Below, piece by piece: positions 8,129-19,413 of a stretch of 64,000 nt of DNA (position 1 is its first letter; each line of letters opens with the position of its first letter). The notes under the pieces were generated by a model. It made no database searches. It saw only the letters and a program-made list of their open reading frames with translations, and had not been told where the DNA came from. The DNA comes from Ancylobacter polymorphus (GTDB lineage Bacteria > Pseudomonadota > Alphaproteobacteria > Rhizobiales > Xanthobacteraceae): the NCBI RefSeq assembly GCF_022836935.1, contig NZ_CP083239.1:2804001-2868000 (forward strand), read 5' to 3'. The translations under genes were made by a program, and so were the position numbers.

Positions 8129-8148
8129 GAAGGCTGGTCGAAAGCTGA
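7897..8148 (+). pseudogene. DUF559 (Vsr-like endonuclease fold) remnant, N-terminus missing
   Basis: The frame from 7897 encodes IVDFLCVDAQ, ELDGGQH, an Arg-rich helix, VIRFWNNDVL and a short C-terminal helix, the central and C-terminal parts of DUF559 proteins, which share the Vsr/restriction-endonuclease-like fold. About the first 45 residues, including the LRRDQT region present in the neighbouring copy, are missing, and no start codon with a ribosome site serves the frame. Its C-terminal PHPNPLP tail is encoded by the right palindromic half. It is probably inert. Confidence 0.7.
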
Positions 8149-8150
8149 TT

Positions 8151-8574
8151 TAACCTCTCCCCGTGGGGGAGAAGTCGGCGCGCAGCGCCGGGTGAGGGGA
8201 GATGAACGGTCGGATCGAGCGGGCGCGGCGGCTGAGACGCGATCAGACGGATGCCGAAGCTCTCCTCTGGTCGCGGTTGCGCGACCGCCGCCTCGACGGA
8301 TGGAAGTTTCGCCGACAGGCGCCGGTTGATAGATACATTCGTTGATTTCCTCTGCGTCGACGCGAGGCTGGTAATCGAACTCGACGGTGGTCAGCATACG
8401 GCCACGACCGACGAGGCAAGGACGCGGGTGATCGAAGCCTGTGGCTATCTGGTTATCCGTTTCTGGAATAACGACGTGCTGACAAACATGGACGGTGTCC
8501 TGCTGACTATCGTTGACGCGATGCGCGCAGGTACCCCTCACCCCAACCCTCTCCCCGACAGGGAGAGGGAGTAG
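8151..8574. repeat. Palindromic element copy 2 carrying a DUF559 gene
   Basis: The left half (8151-8201) has the hairpin CTCCCCGTGGGGGAG, then GGCGCGCAGCGCCGGGTGAGGGG, which also supplies the GAGGGGAG ribosome site for the gene inside. The right half (8533-8574) is CCCCTCACCCC followed by CCCTCTCCCC-GACA-GGGAGAGGG. Compared with the copy at 49287-49391, the DUF559 gene takes the place of an 18-base spacer. Confidence 0.8.
8202..8574 (+). pseudogene. DUF559 nuclease-like gene with one-base frameshift
   Basis: ATG 8202 opens a good DUF559 N-terminus (RARRLRRDQTDAEALLWSRL, then GWKFRRQ) that hits TGA at 8343-8345. Removing one base near 8338-8340 joins it to the frame that continues VDFLCVDARLVIELDGGQH, VIRFWNNDVL and ends at TAG 8572-8574 inside the right palindromic half. 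The rebuilt protein would be about 123 aa, the normal size for this family. The gene therefore looks complete apart from a single-base insertion, and recent decay is likely. Sequencing error is an alternative explanation. Confidence 0.75.
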
Positions 8575-8587
8575 AAAGTGCTCTGTC

Positions 8588-12331
<3,744 letters not shown>

Positions 12332-12336
12332 GGGCG

Positions 12337-13146
12337 GTGAGCGTGCTGGATGGCGAGACGCGCAAGGTGCTGATGTGGGCGCTGGTCGCGCTCGTCATCT
12401 GGGCCGCGCTCGCCTATGTGATGCTGCCGCGGCTGTGGACGCATCACGAGCACCAGCCCGGCATCAAGCACATGCCGATGGTGACGCAGACCAAGCAGGG
12501 CATTCCCGGCGACCCGATCGATGTCGGGCTGGTCGGCACGAGGGAGGATATCCTCCACGCCATGAACGCGGCCGGCTGGCTGCCGGCGGACCCGATCACG
12601 CTGAAATCGAGCCTCGCCATTGTCGGCTCGGTGCTGCTGCGCCGGCCGGATCCGCAGGCGCCGGTGAGCCCGCTCTACTATGATGGACGGGTGGAAGACC
12701 TCGCCTTCGAGAAGGAGGTCGGGCGCAGCGCCGACCGGCGCGACCATGTGCGCTTCTGGAAGGTGCTGGACAGCGGCAAGGAAGGCGCCCCGGTGTGGCT
12801 CGGCTCTGCCACCTATGACAAGGGCGTCGGCCTCAGCCATTACACCGGCGCGGTGACCCACCATATCGGCGCCAATGTCGATGCGGTGCGCGACCTGCTG
12901 ATCGACGACCTCAAGGCCGCCGGCATGGTGCGCACGGTCTATCAGGTCACCGGTCTCGGCCCCACGCTGTTCGGGCGCAATGGCGGTGGCGACCGCTACT
13001 ATACCGATGGCGAGGTCACCTTCGCCCGGCTGACCACCAATGGCGAGAAGAACCCCGACCCGCCCACCATCGTCGCCTCGCCCCCCGGCGTGGGGGTGAA
13101 GAACGCGGTGTGGAGCGCGGCGGCGTCGCTGCTCGGGGTTGAGTGA
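12337..13146 (+). CDS. LssY C-terminal domain membrane-anchored protein
   Basis: The product (269 aa) has one N-terminal transmembrane helix (about residues 12-30) followed by an extracytoplasmic domain resembling LssY_C: GLVGTREDILHAMNAAGW, SPLYYDGR, RRDHVRFW, WLGSATYD and THHIGANVDAVRD. Such domains are found alone or fused to PAP2 phosphatases, and their function is not established. It starts at GTG 12337, six bases after the metH stop, so it may be cotranscribed, though it has no obvious link to methionine metabolism. It ends at a strong hairpin shared with the convergent porin gene. Confidence 0.65.
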   Translation: MSVLDGETRKVLMWALVALVIWAALAYVMLPRLWTHHEHQPGIKHMPMVTQTKQGIPGDPIDVGLVGTREDILHAMNAAGWLPADPITLKSSLAIVGSVLLRRPDPQAPVSPLYYDGRVEDLAFEKEVGRSADRRDHVRFWKVLDSGKEGAPVWLGSATYDKGVGLSHYTGAVTHHIGANVDAVRDLLIDDLKAAGMVRTVYQVTGLGPTLFGRNGGGDRYYTDGEVTFARLTTNGEKNPDPPTIVASPPGVGVKNAVWSAAASLLGVE

Positions 13147-13165
13147 ACGGCATCTCGGTTCACGC

Positions 13166-13195
13166 AAAAAAGCCCCGGACGTTGCCGTCCGGGGC
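13166..13195. terminator. Intrinsic terminator of the porin gene
   Basis: GCCCCGGAC and GTCCGGGGC form a 9-bp stem with a six-base loop. On the minus strand it is followed by six T, a classical terminator for the porin gene. It also lies just after the convergent LssY-C gene. Confidence 0.85.
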
Positions 13196-13221
13196 CTTGT
13201 CGCAGGCAGTCGCTGCGGCGA

Positions 13222-13989
13222 TCAGAACTTGTAGTTCACGCCGGCCTTGAGGGTGGACATGGACATGTCCAGCTTGGTGCCGGAGGCGCCGTCCCAGGTG
13301 ATGTCGCCGAGGTCGATGTAGAGATACTCGGCCTTCACGGTCCAGTTGTCGGTGATGGCGTATTCCACGCCGCCGCCCAGCGTCCAGCCCCACAGCGTGT
13401 CGCTGCGCGAGGCGGCGCCGAAGCCGTCGAGCGCGCCGTCGGCATAGGAGGTGAAGCTCTCGCTGACCTTCACATTGCCCCAGGCGAGACCGCCGGTGAC
13501 ATAGGGGAGGAAGCGATCCATGGAATAGCCGACGCGGGCGCGCACGGTGCCGAAGGAATCGATCTTGGTGTTGATCGAGCCGGTGTCCTGCAGGGTCGGG
13601 TCGCCGGCGGCGATGGCGGTGTAGTTCAGGCGATCCGTCATGGAGCCGAAGTTGAAGTCGGCTTCCGCGCCGAGAACGACGTTGTTCGCCAGCTGGTAGT
13701 TGTAGCCGATCTGCGCGCCGCCGAACCAGCCGGTGGGGTTGGAGCCGCCATTGGCGGCAACCGAATCATAGCCGCTGTAATAGTACAGCAGGTAGTTGTT
13801 CCACGGCGCGGAGCCATCGCCCCAGCCATAGCCGACATTGCCGCCGAGATAGACGCCGGTCCAGGTGAAGGCCGGCACGTAAGCGGCGACGGGCGCCGCC
13901 TTCACGGGATAGGAGAGGTCGGCCGCGAGGGCCGGAGCGGCGAGAGCCGCCGCTGCGACGGTGCCGAGGAGGAGAGACTTGATACGCAT
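13222..13989 (-). CDS. Omp25/Omp31-type outer-membrane beta-barrel protein
   Basis: A 255-aa protein with a signal peptide (MRIKSLLLGTVAAAALAAP, cleavage after ALA) and an eight-stranded OMP_b-brl barrel: alternating hydrophobic strands such as WTGVYLGGNVGYGWG, AQIGYNYQL, RARVGYSMDRFLPYVTGGLAW and a C-terminal GVNYKF with the terminal Phe recognised by the barrel-assembly machinery. This is the abundant surface-protein family of Hyphomicrobiales (Omp25/Omp31). It is monocistronic, with a good terminator. The 150-base upstream region is unusually AT-rich for this window (TTAACAAA blocks), as expected for a strong promoter, but no exact promoter was assigned. Confidence 0.9.
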   Translation of the reverse strand: MRIKSLLLGTVAAAALAAPALAADLSYPVKAAPVAAYVPAFTWTGVYLGGNVGYGWGDGSAPWNNYLLYYYSGYDSVAANGGSNPTGWFGGAQIGYNYQLANNVVLGAEADFNFGSMTDRLNYTAIAAGDPTLQDTGSINTKIDSFGTVRARVGYSMDRFLPYVTGGLAWGNVKVSESFTSYADGALDGFGAASRSDTLWGWTLGGGVEYAITDNWTVKAEYLYIDLGDITWDGASGTKLDMSMSTLKAGVNYKF

Positions 13990-14139
13990 GAGGAACGCCC
14001 CCGAAGGAAATGGAATGGGGGCAAACTAGCGATGCGTACTTAACAAAGCCTCTGCCGGTGTCGTTAACAAACCGTTTTCTTTGACCCAAACGGCGTCAAC
14101 TTTTTGTCGGGCCGCAGGCGCTTGGACCGGAAACGTGTC

Positions 14140-15408
14140 TCAGGCGGCGACGATGGCCCGCTCCAGGAACCGGCCGATCTGCATCAGCTCGCGGTCGCGG
14201 CCGAAACGGCCGACGAGTTGCACGCCGATCGGCAGGCCGGTGGCACCGGTGAGGCCGGTGATGTTGAGGCACGGTCCGCCGGTGAGCGTCCACAGCCGGT
14301 TGAAGGCGGGCGAGCCGGTGCTGGCGAAGCCTTCCGGCGCTTCGCCCGCCACCGAGAAGGTCAGCAGCGCGTCGTAATCCGCATAGAGGTCGGCGAGCGC
14401 GTGACGGCCGCGGCGGGCGGTGCGCCGGGCGGAATCGTACTGTTCCGGGGTGAGGGCGGCGGCGCCTTGCAGATAGGTCGAAAGCGTCGGCGACAGGGCG
14501 TCGCGGTGGCGGTCCCATTCATCGGCGAAGGCGAGCGCGGCCTCATAGCCCTGCACCACACCATGCGCCTCGTCCGCCGCCTCGACCGCGTCCGGCAGAT
14601 CGAGCACCGTGACCTGCGCACCGGCCTTTCCGGCGGCGGCGGCGGCGGCGGCGAGCGCGGCATGGGCGTCGGCCGTGGCGAGCGCCGCGCGCGCCGTCTT
14701 CACCACGGCGATGCGCGGGGCCGGCATGTCGTCGCCGAGCGCGAAGTCGCGCCCGGTCAGCGCCCCGGCGGCGAAGGCGACATCGGCGACATGGGCGCCG
14801 AACAGGCCGATCGTGTCGAGCGACCAGGAAAACGGCTTGAGGCCCAGCACGGGCAGCAGCTTGAAGGACGGCTTGTAGCCCGTGACGCCGCAAAAGGAGG
14901 CCGGGCGAATGATCGAGCCGCCGGTCTGGGTGCCGATCGTCACCGGCAGCATGCCCGCCGCCACCGCCGCCGCCGATCCGGCGGACGAGCCGCCCGGCGT
15001 GTGGGTGAGGCGACGCGGGTTGCGGGTGACGCTCGGCTGCAGGAAGGCAAATTCCGTCGTCACCAGTTTGCCGGCTATGAGCCCGCCCGCCCGCGCCGCC
15101 ATGCGCACGATGGCCGCGTCGGTTGTGGGACGATAGCCGGCAAAGAGTTTCGAGCCGCGCTCGGTGGGAAAGTCCACCGTGTCGAGAATATCCTTCACCC
15201 CGACCGGCAGCCCGGCCAGCGGCGTCTGCGCCAGTCCCGGCCGGGCGGCGGCGGTGAGCAGCGCCGGCAGGTCGAGGCTGGCAAAGGCGCGCACCTCTTC
15301 CTCGCGGGCGCGGATCGCCTCGGCACAGCGTTCGGCGACATCGGCCGGGGAGAGGCGTCCGGCGTGGACGGCCTGGGCGAGGGCGGCGGCGGAGAGCATC
15401 TCTGTCAT
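14140..15408 (-). CDS. Amidase-signature family hydrolase
   Basis: A 422-aa amidase-signature enzyme with the Ser-cisSer-Lys triad in place: GLPVGVKDILD (catalytic Lys near residue 72), TPGGSSAGSAAAVAAG (cis-Ser) and GTQTGGSIIRPA (nucleophile Ser near 168). It hydrolyses C-N amide bonds; members range from broad amidases to AtzF-type allophanate hydrolases. It has no signal peptide, so it is cytoplasmic. It is shorter than GatA (about 480 aa) and there are no gatB/gatC neighbours, so it is not the tRNA amidotransferase subunit. The substrate cannot be told from context. Confidence 0.9.
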   Translation of the reverse strand: MTEMLSAAALAQAVHAGRLSPADVAERCAEAIRAREEEVRAFASLDLPALLTAAARPGLAQTPLAGLPVGVKDILDTVDFPTERGSKLFAGYRPTTDAAIVRMAARAGGLIAGKLVTTEFAFLQPSVTRNPRRLTHTPGGSSAGSAAAVAAGMLPVTIGTQTGGSIIRPASFCGVTGYKPSFKLLPVLGLKPFSWSLDTIGLFGAHVADVAFAAGALTGRDFALGDDMPAPRIAVVKTARAALATADAHAALAAAAAAAGKAGAQVTVLDLPDAVEAADEAHGVVQGYEAALAFADEWDRHRDALSPTLSTYLQGAAALTPEQYDSARRTARRGRHALADLYADYDALLTFSVAGEAPEGFASTGSPAFNRLWTLTGGPCLNITGLTGATGLPIGVQLVGRFGRDRELMQIGRFLERAIVAA

Positions 15409-15562
15409 GGCCTTAAGCCTGTCGCATGGGCGGGGATTCGCGACAAGAGCCTGCGTGCCGGCGACGCATCGATTCCGCTTATGGGAGCCGCGCGGAATTT
15501 CGTTTGAGCGCTTGCCTTCGGGGCGCTAAGCGCGGATCGTCAGCAAAGGTGGGGCGCGTTGC

Positions 15563-16411
15563 ATGAATATTCTGTCGATCCAGTCATGGGTGGCCTATGG
15601 GCATGTCGGCAATGCGTCCGCCATGTTTCCCATGCAGCGGCTCGGGCATGAGGTGTGGGGCCTGCACACGGTGCAGTTCTCCAACCACACCGGCTATGGC
15701 GCCTGGCGCGGCGAGGTCTTCGGCGCCGATCTGATCCGCGAGCTGGTCGGGGGGCTGGAGGACCGCAACGTTCTGCCGCGCTGCGACGGCGTGCTTTCCG
15801 GCTATATGGGCTCGGCCGAGATCGGCGACGCCATTCTCGACACGGTGGGCCGTGTGAAGGCAGCCAACGCCGAAGCGCATTATTGCTGCGACCCTGTCAT
15901 CGGCGATGTCGGGCGCGGCGTGTTCGTGCGGCCGGGCATCCCTGAATTCATGCGCGACCGGGCGGTGCCGGCGGCCGATCTCATCACCCCCAACCAGTTC
16001 GAGCTGGACTATCTCTCCGGCCGCTCCTCCACCACGCTCAATGAGGCGGCGGCGGCCTGCGACGCGGTGCATGCCAACGGGCCGCGCGTCATCATGGTCA
16101 CCAGCCTGCACACCGAGGACACGCCGGAGGATTCCATCGACCTGATGGCGTCCGGCCCGGACGGGCGCTTCCGCCTGCGCACGCCCAAGCTCGACATTTC
16201 GGTGAACGGCGCGGGCGACGCCATCGCGGCGCTGTTCTTCGTGCACTGGAAGGCGACGCATTCCACCGCCGAGGCGCTCGCCAAGGCGGCGTCTTCCGCG
16301 TACGGCCTCCTCGCCCGCACCGCGGCGGCCGGCTCGCGCGAAATCCTCACCGTCGCCGCCCAGGACGAATTCGTCACCCCGTCCCGCCTCTTCACCCCGG
16401 AGAAGATCTGA
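15563..16411 (+). CDS. pdxY: Pyridoxal kinase
   Basis: The 282-aa protein is a ribokinase-fold PdxY/PdxK enzyme that phosphorylates pyridoxal to PLP in the salvage pathway. It begins with [18 protein letters not shown] (pyridoxal-binding Ser and flap), has [21 protein letters not shown] and the nucleotide/anion-hole motif [11 protein letters not shown] with the catalytic Asp. ATG 15563 has AGGTGGGG upstream. The next gene (PhzF-like) starts four bases after its stop, so the two are probably cotranscribed. Confidence 0.95.
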   Translation: MNILSIQSWVAYGHVGNASAMFPMQRLGHEVWGLHTVQFSNHTGYGAWRGEVFGADLIRELVGGLEDRNVLPRCDGVLSGYMGSAEIGDAILDTVGRVKAANAEAHYCCDPVIGDVGRGVFVRPGIPEFMRDRAVPAADLITPNQFELDYLSGRSSTTLNEAAAACDAVHANGPRVIMVTSLHTEDTPEDSIDLMASGPDGRFRLRTPKLDISVNGAGDAIAALFFVHWKATHSTAEALAKAASSAYGLLARTAAAGSREILTVAAQDEFVTPSRLFTPEKI

Positions 16412-16415
16412 CCCC

Positions 16416-17312
16416 ATGGCCCGCCGCTTCGTTGTGCTCGACGTCTTCACCGACCGGACACTCTCCGGCAATCCGCTGGCCGTCGTGCTCGACACGGAGG
16501 GGCTCGACGGCAACCACATGCAGGCGATCACCCGTGAGTTCAATCTCTCGGAAACGGTGTTCATCCTGCCGCCGCAGGACGAGGCGAACCGGGCGCGGCT
16601 GCGCATCTTCACCACCAGCCACGAACTGCCCTTCGCCGGCCACCCGACCGTGGGGGCGGCGGTGCTGCTGGCGCTGCGCGACGGCGTGACCACCAGCGAC
16701 GATTTCGTGCTGGAGGAGAATGTCGGGCCGGTGGCCTGCCATGTCACGGTGCGGGGCGAGCGTTCCGGCAGCGCCACCTTCACCGTGCCACGCATCCCGG
16801 AAATCCTCGACGCCGCGCCGATGACGCGCGAGGCCTGCGCCCAGGCGCTGGGCCTCGACACGTCCGATATCGGCTTTGACGGCTATGGCCCGTTCATCGC
16901 CTCCGCTGGGGTGCCCTTTGTCTGCGTGCCGCTGGCCTCGCGCTCGGCGCTGGCGCGCATCAGCCCGAGCGCGGCGCGGCTGATCTCCACCTTCGGCGGC
17001 GGCGCCGATTCCGTCTATGTTTTCTGTCGCGACGAGGATGGCGAGGGCGATTTCCGCGCCCGCATGTTCGCCGCCAATATGGGCATCGACGAGGACCCCG
17101 CGACCGGCTCGGCCGCCGCGTCGCTGGCGGCGGCGCTGCTGGCCGGCGAGCAGCCGGGGGATGGTTTCCACGCCTATGACATTCTGCAGGGCGTCGAGAT
17201 GGGCCGTCCCAGCCTGGTGCGGCTCGGGCTCAAGGTGGAGGACGGCGCGCTGACCGCCGTGACCATCGGCGGCGGCGCGGTCATCGTCTCCGAAGGCGTG
17301 CTGCATGTCTGA
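16416..17312 (+). CDS. PhzF-family isomerase/epimerase-like protein
   Basis: The 298-aa protein has the two-halved diaminopimelate-epimerase-like fold of PhzF. The N-terminus VLDVFTDRTLSGNPLAVV, the catalytic-Glu block EFNLSETVFI, the HELPFAGHPTVGAA motif and the C-terminal DEDPATGSAA anion-binding loop are all present. PhzF itself isomerises a phenazine precursor, but most stand-alone homologues have unknown substrates. No other phenazine genes are in view. It is in an apparent operon pdxY-phzF-nudix. Confidence 0.9.
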   Translation: MARRFVVLDVFTDRTLSGNPLAVVLDTEGLDGNHMQAITREFNLSETVFILPPQDEANRARLRIFTTSHELPFAGHPTVGAAVLLALRDGVTTSDDFVLEENVGPVACHVTVRGERSGSATFTVPRIPEILDAAPMTREACAQALGLDTSDIGFDGYGPFIASAGVPFVCVPLASRSALARISPSAARLISTFGGGADSVYVFCRDEDGEGDFRARMFAANMGIDEDPATGSAAASLAAALLAGEQPGDGFHAYDILQGVEMGRPSLVRLGLKVEDGALTAVTIGGGAVIVSEGVLHV

Positions 17313-17345
17313 GCCGGGCGCCGGGCGCCCGGCAGGCCGGTGAGC

Positions 17346-18101
17346 ATGGCGGCGGCGCCGGACGGGCTGACGCTGCGCACGCTCGACCATGTCGACGCCC
17401 GGCTCGCGCCGGCGCCGCTCATTTTCACGCCGGAGGAGCGGGCGGCGATCGACGCGCATTACGCCGCGCGCAAGGCGGCCAATCCGGCGTTGTGGAACGG
17501 CCGCGTGCTGCTGCTCGACGCGCACCGCTTCGAGGAGCGGCGGCTGGTGGCGGACTATGCCGAGGCCGATTATGCCGCGCTGCTCTGGCTGCTGTCGGGC
17601 GAGCGCGCGCATCCGCGCCTGCGCGTCTCCTTCGCCATGGGCGCGCTGCGCGGGGCGGATGGCGGCTTTGTCCTGATCCGCATGGCGCAATGGACCGCCA
17701 ATGCCGGGCGCATCTATTTCGCCGCCGGCACGCCGGACCTCACCGACCTCACCCCCGAGGGAACGGTCGACCTCGAAGGCAGCGTCCGGCGCGAGCTCAC
17801 CGAGGAGACCGGCCTGACCGCCGAGGACATCACGCTCGCCCCCGGCTGGACGGCGCTGCACGATGCGCGCCGGCTGGCGCTGCTGCGCGAGGTGCGCGCG
17901 CAGGAGGAGGCGGAGGCGCTTGCCGCCCGCATCCGCCGCTTCGGGGCGCGCGAGCAAAGGCCGGAATTCGACGAGGTGCTGGTGGTGCGCGGCCCGCAGG
18001 ATTTCGCCGAGGGCATGTCGCCCCTCATTCGCCGCTATCTCGCGCAGGCTTGGAAAGAGAAGCCGACGCCCGCCATGTCAACGGGGCAGGGGACAGGGTA
18101 G
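17346..18101 (+). CDS. Nudix hydrolase
   Basis: A protein of about 251 aa with a Nudix box at roughly residues 127-150: a Gly-started loop after YFAAGTPDL, then EGSVRRELTEETGLTAEDI, matching GX5EX7REUXEEXGU. It hydrolyses a nucleoside diphosphate linked to some moiety. The long N-terminal half (about 100 residues before the box) resembles the uncharacterised alphaproteobacterial NUDIX proteins with an FTPEE...AALLW segment. The start could be ATG 17346 or GTG 17340; neither has a strong ribosome site. The substrate is unknown. Confidence 0.8.
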   Translation: MAAAPDGLTLRTLDHVDARLAPAPLIFTPEERAAIDAHYAARKAANPALWNGRVLLLDAHRFEERRLVADYAEADYAALLWLLSGERAHPRLRVSFAMGALRGADGGFVLIRMAQWTANAGRIYFAAGTPDLTDLTPEGTVDLEGSVRRELTEETGLTAEDITLAPGWTALHDARRLALLREVRAQEEAEALAARIRRFGAREQRPEFDEVLVVRGPQDFAEGMSPLIRRYLAQAWKEKPTPAMSTGQGTG

Positions 18102-18220
18102 AATGAGGCCGTGACTTTTCGGACCAATCAGTTCGAAAATGGCACGGCCCTCGCATGGGCAGGGTCATCGCGGCGCTGAGCTGGGGCCGGTCGCCGGGGC
18201 TTATTCGGGGAGTACAGGAA

Positions 18221-19261
18221 ATGCTGCGCAAGTCGTCTGGAAGCCTGCCGCTTTTTTCGTCAGGCGTGCTCGATCGGCGGCAATTGCTGGCGCTCGGCGC
18301 GGGCGCGCTGGCGCTGACCGCCGCCGGCCGCGAGGCCTTCGCCGCCGGCAAGGCCAAGCCGATCAAGGTTGCCGCCATCTACACCGTGCCGGTGGAGCAG
18401 CAATGGGTGTCGCGCATCCACAAGGCGCTCAAAGCCGCCGAGGCGCGCGGCGACATCACCTATAAATTCTCCGAGAACGTCGCCAACACCGATTATGAGC
18501 GCGTGATGCGCCAATATTCGGAAGAGGGCGCCGACCTCGTGGTCGGCGAGGTGTTCGCGGTGGAGCGCCCGGCCCGCAAGGTGGCGGCGGATTACCCCAA
18601 GACCGCCTATCTCATGGGCTCCTCCTTCGGCCCGACCAAGCCGAACTTCTCGGTGTTCGACAATTTCATCCATGAGCCGTCCTTCCTCACCGGCATGGTG
18701 GCGGGCAAGACGACCAAGTCCAACATCATCGGCCTTGTCGGCGGCTATGCCATTCCGGAAGTGAACCGGCTGATGCAGGCCTTCATGGAAGGCGCGGTCT
18801 CGGTGAATCCGAACGTGAAGTTCATCGTCACCTTCATCAACTCCTGGTACGACCCGCCCAAGGCCAAGGAGGCGGCTTTCGCCCAGATCGACAAGGGCGC
18901 GGACGTGCTCTACGCCGAGCGCTTCGGCGTCTCCGACGCCGCCAAGGAGCGCGGCGTGAAGGCGATCGGCAACGTCATCGACACGTCGAGCCAGTACCCC
19001 GGCACGATCATCGCCTCGGCGCTGTGGCAGATGGAGCCGACCATCGACAAGGCGATCAAGGAAGTGACGGAGGGCACCTTCGTCGCCGCCGATTACGGCC
19101 CCTACAGCTACATGGCCGAAGGCGGCGCGAGCCTCGCCCCGCTCGACCCCAAGCTGGTGCCGCCTGAGGTGATCGAGATGGTGCTGGTGAAGGAAAAGGA
19201 GATCAAGGACGGTCTCTTCCGCGTCAACGTCAACGACGCCGAGCCCAAATCGACGCTGTGA
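18221..19261 (+). CDS. BMP-family ABC transporter substrate-binding protein
   Basis: The binding protein (346 aa) belongs to the BMP/PnrA family, which binds purine or other nucleosides. It starts at ATG 18221 after ACAGGAA. A DRRQLLALGAGALAL signal looks like a Tat or Sec leader, cleaved near AFA-AG. The mature domain shows KVAAIYTVP, GADLVVGEVFA, NIIGLVGGYAIPEVNR, the FINSWYDPPKAKEAA ligand segment and ADYGPYSYMAEGG. It is first in an importer operon (ATPase, two permeases) that ends in cytosine deaminase, so the ligand may be cytosine-containing, but that is inference. A palindromic element lies between this gene and the ATPase gene. Confidence 0.9.
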   Translation: MLRKSSGSLPLFSSGVLDRRQLLALGAGALALTAAGREAFAAGKAKPIKVAAIYTVPVEQQWVSRIHKALKAAEARGDITYKFSENVANTDYERVMRQYSEEGADLVVGEVFAVERPARKVAADYPKTAYLMGSSFGPTKPNFSVFDNFIHEPSFLTGMVAGKTTKSNIIGLVGGYAIPEVNRLMQAFMEGAVSVNPNVKFIVTFINSWYDPPKAKEAAFAQIDKGADVLYAERFGVSDAAKERGVKAIGNVIDTSSQYPGTIIASALWQMEPTIDKAIKEVTEGTFVAADYGPYSYMAEGGASLAPLDPKLVPPEVIEMVLVKEKEIKDGLFRVNVNDAEPKSTL

Positions 19262-19283
19262 GGCGCGCGTTGTGACGCCTTCT

Positions 19284-19383
19284 TCCCTCTCCCCGTCGGG
19301 GAGAGGGAAGGGTGAGGGGAGTTTCCGGTGCTCGCCCCTCACCCGGCCGCTTCGCGGCCGACCTCTCCCCGACGGGGAGAGGT
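19284..19383. repeat. Palindromic element copy 3 (no gene inside)
   Basis: CCCTCTCCCC-GTC-GGGGAGAGGG (19285-19307), GGGTGAGGGG, a 15-base spacer, CCCCTCACCC, then GGCCGCTTCGCGGCC and a CCTCTCCCCGACGGGGAGAGG hairpin. It is the reverse-complement arrangement of the copies at 8.2 and 49.3 kb. It sits between the binding-protein and ATPase genes of the importer and could act as an mRNA-stabilising or attenuating hairpin there. Confidence 0.85.
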
Positions 19384-19413
19384 TCGTAAAGAGGCCGACC
19401 CGGCGCCAGTTCC

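Noticed and set aside
7848..8574. CRISPR array
   Set aside because: Repeats are few, palindromic and of mixed spacing, with coding remnants between them; no regular repeat-spacer pattern is present.
8513..8587. N-terminal extension of MetH ([15 protein letters not shown]...)
   Set aside because: It is encoded by the palindromic element and the DUF559 end. Homology begins at MANAPT, position 8588.
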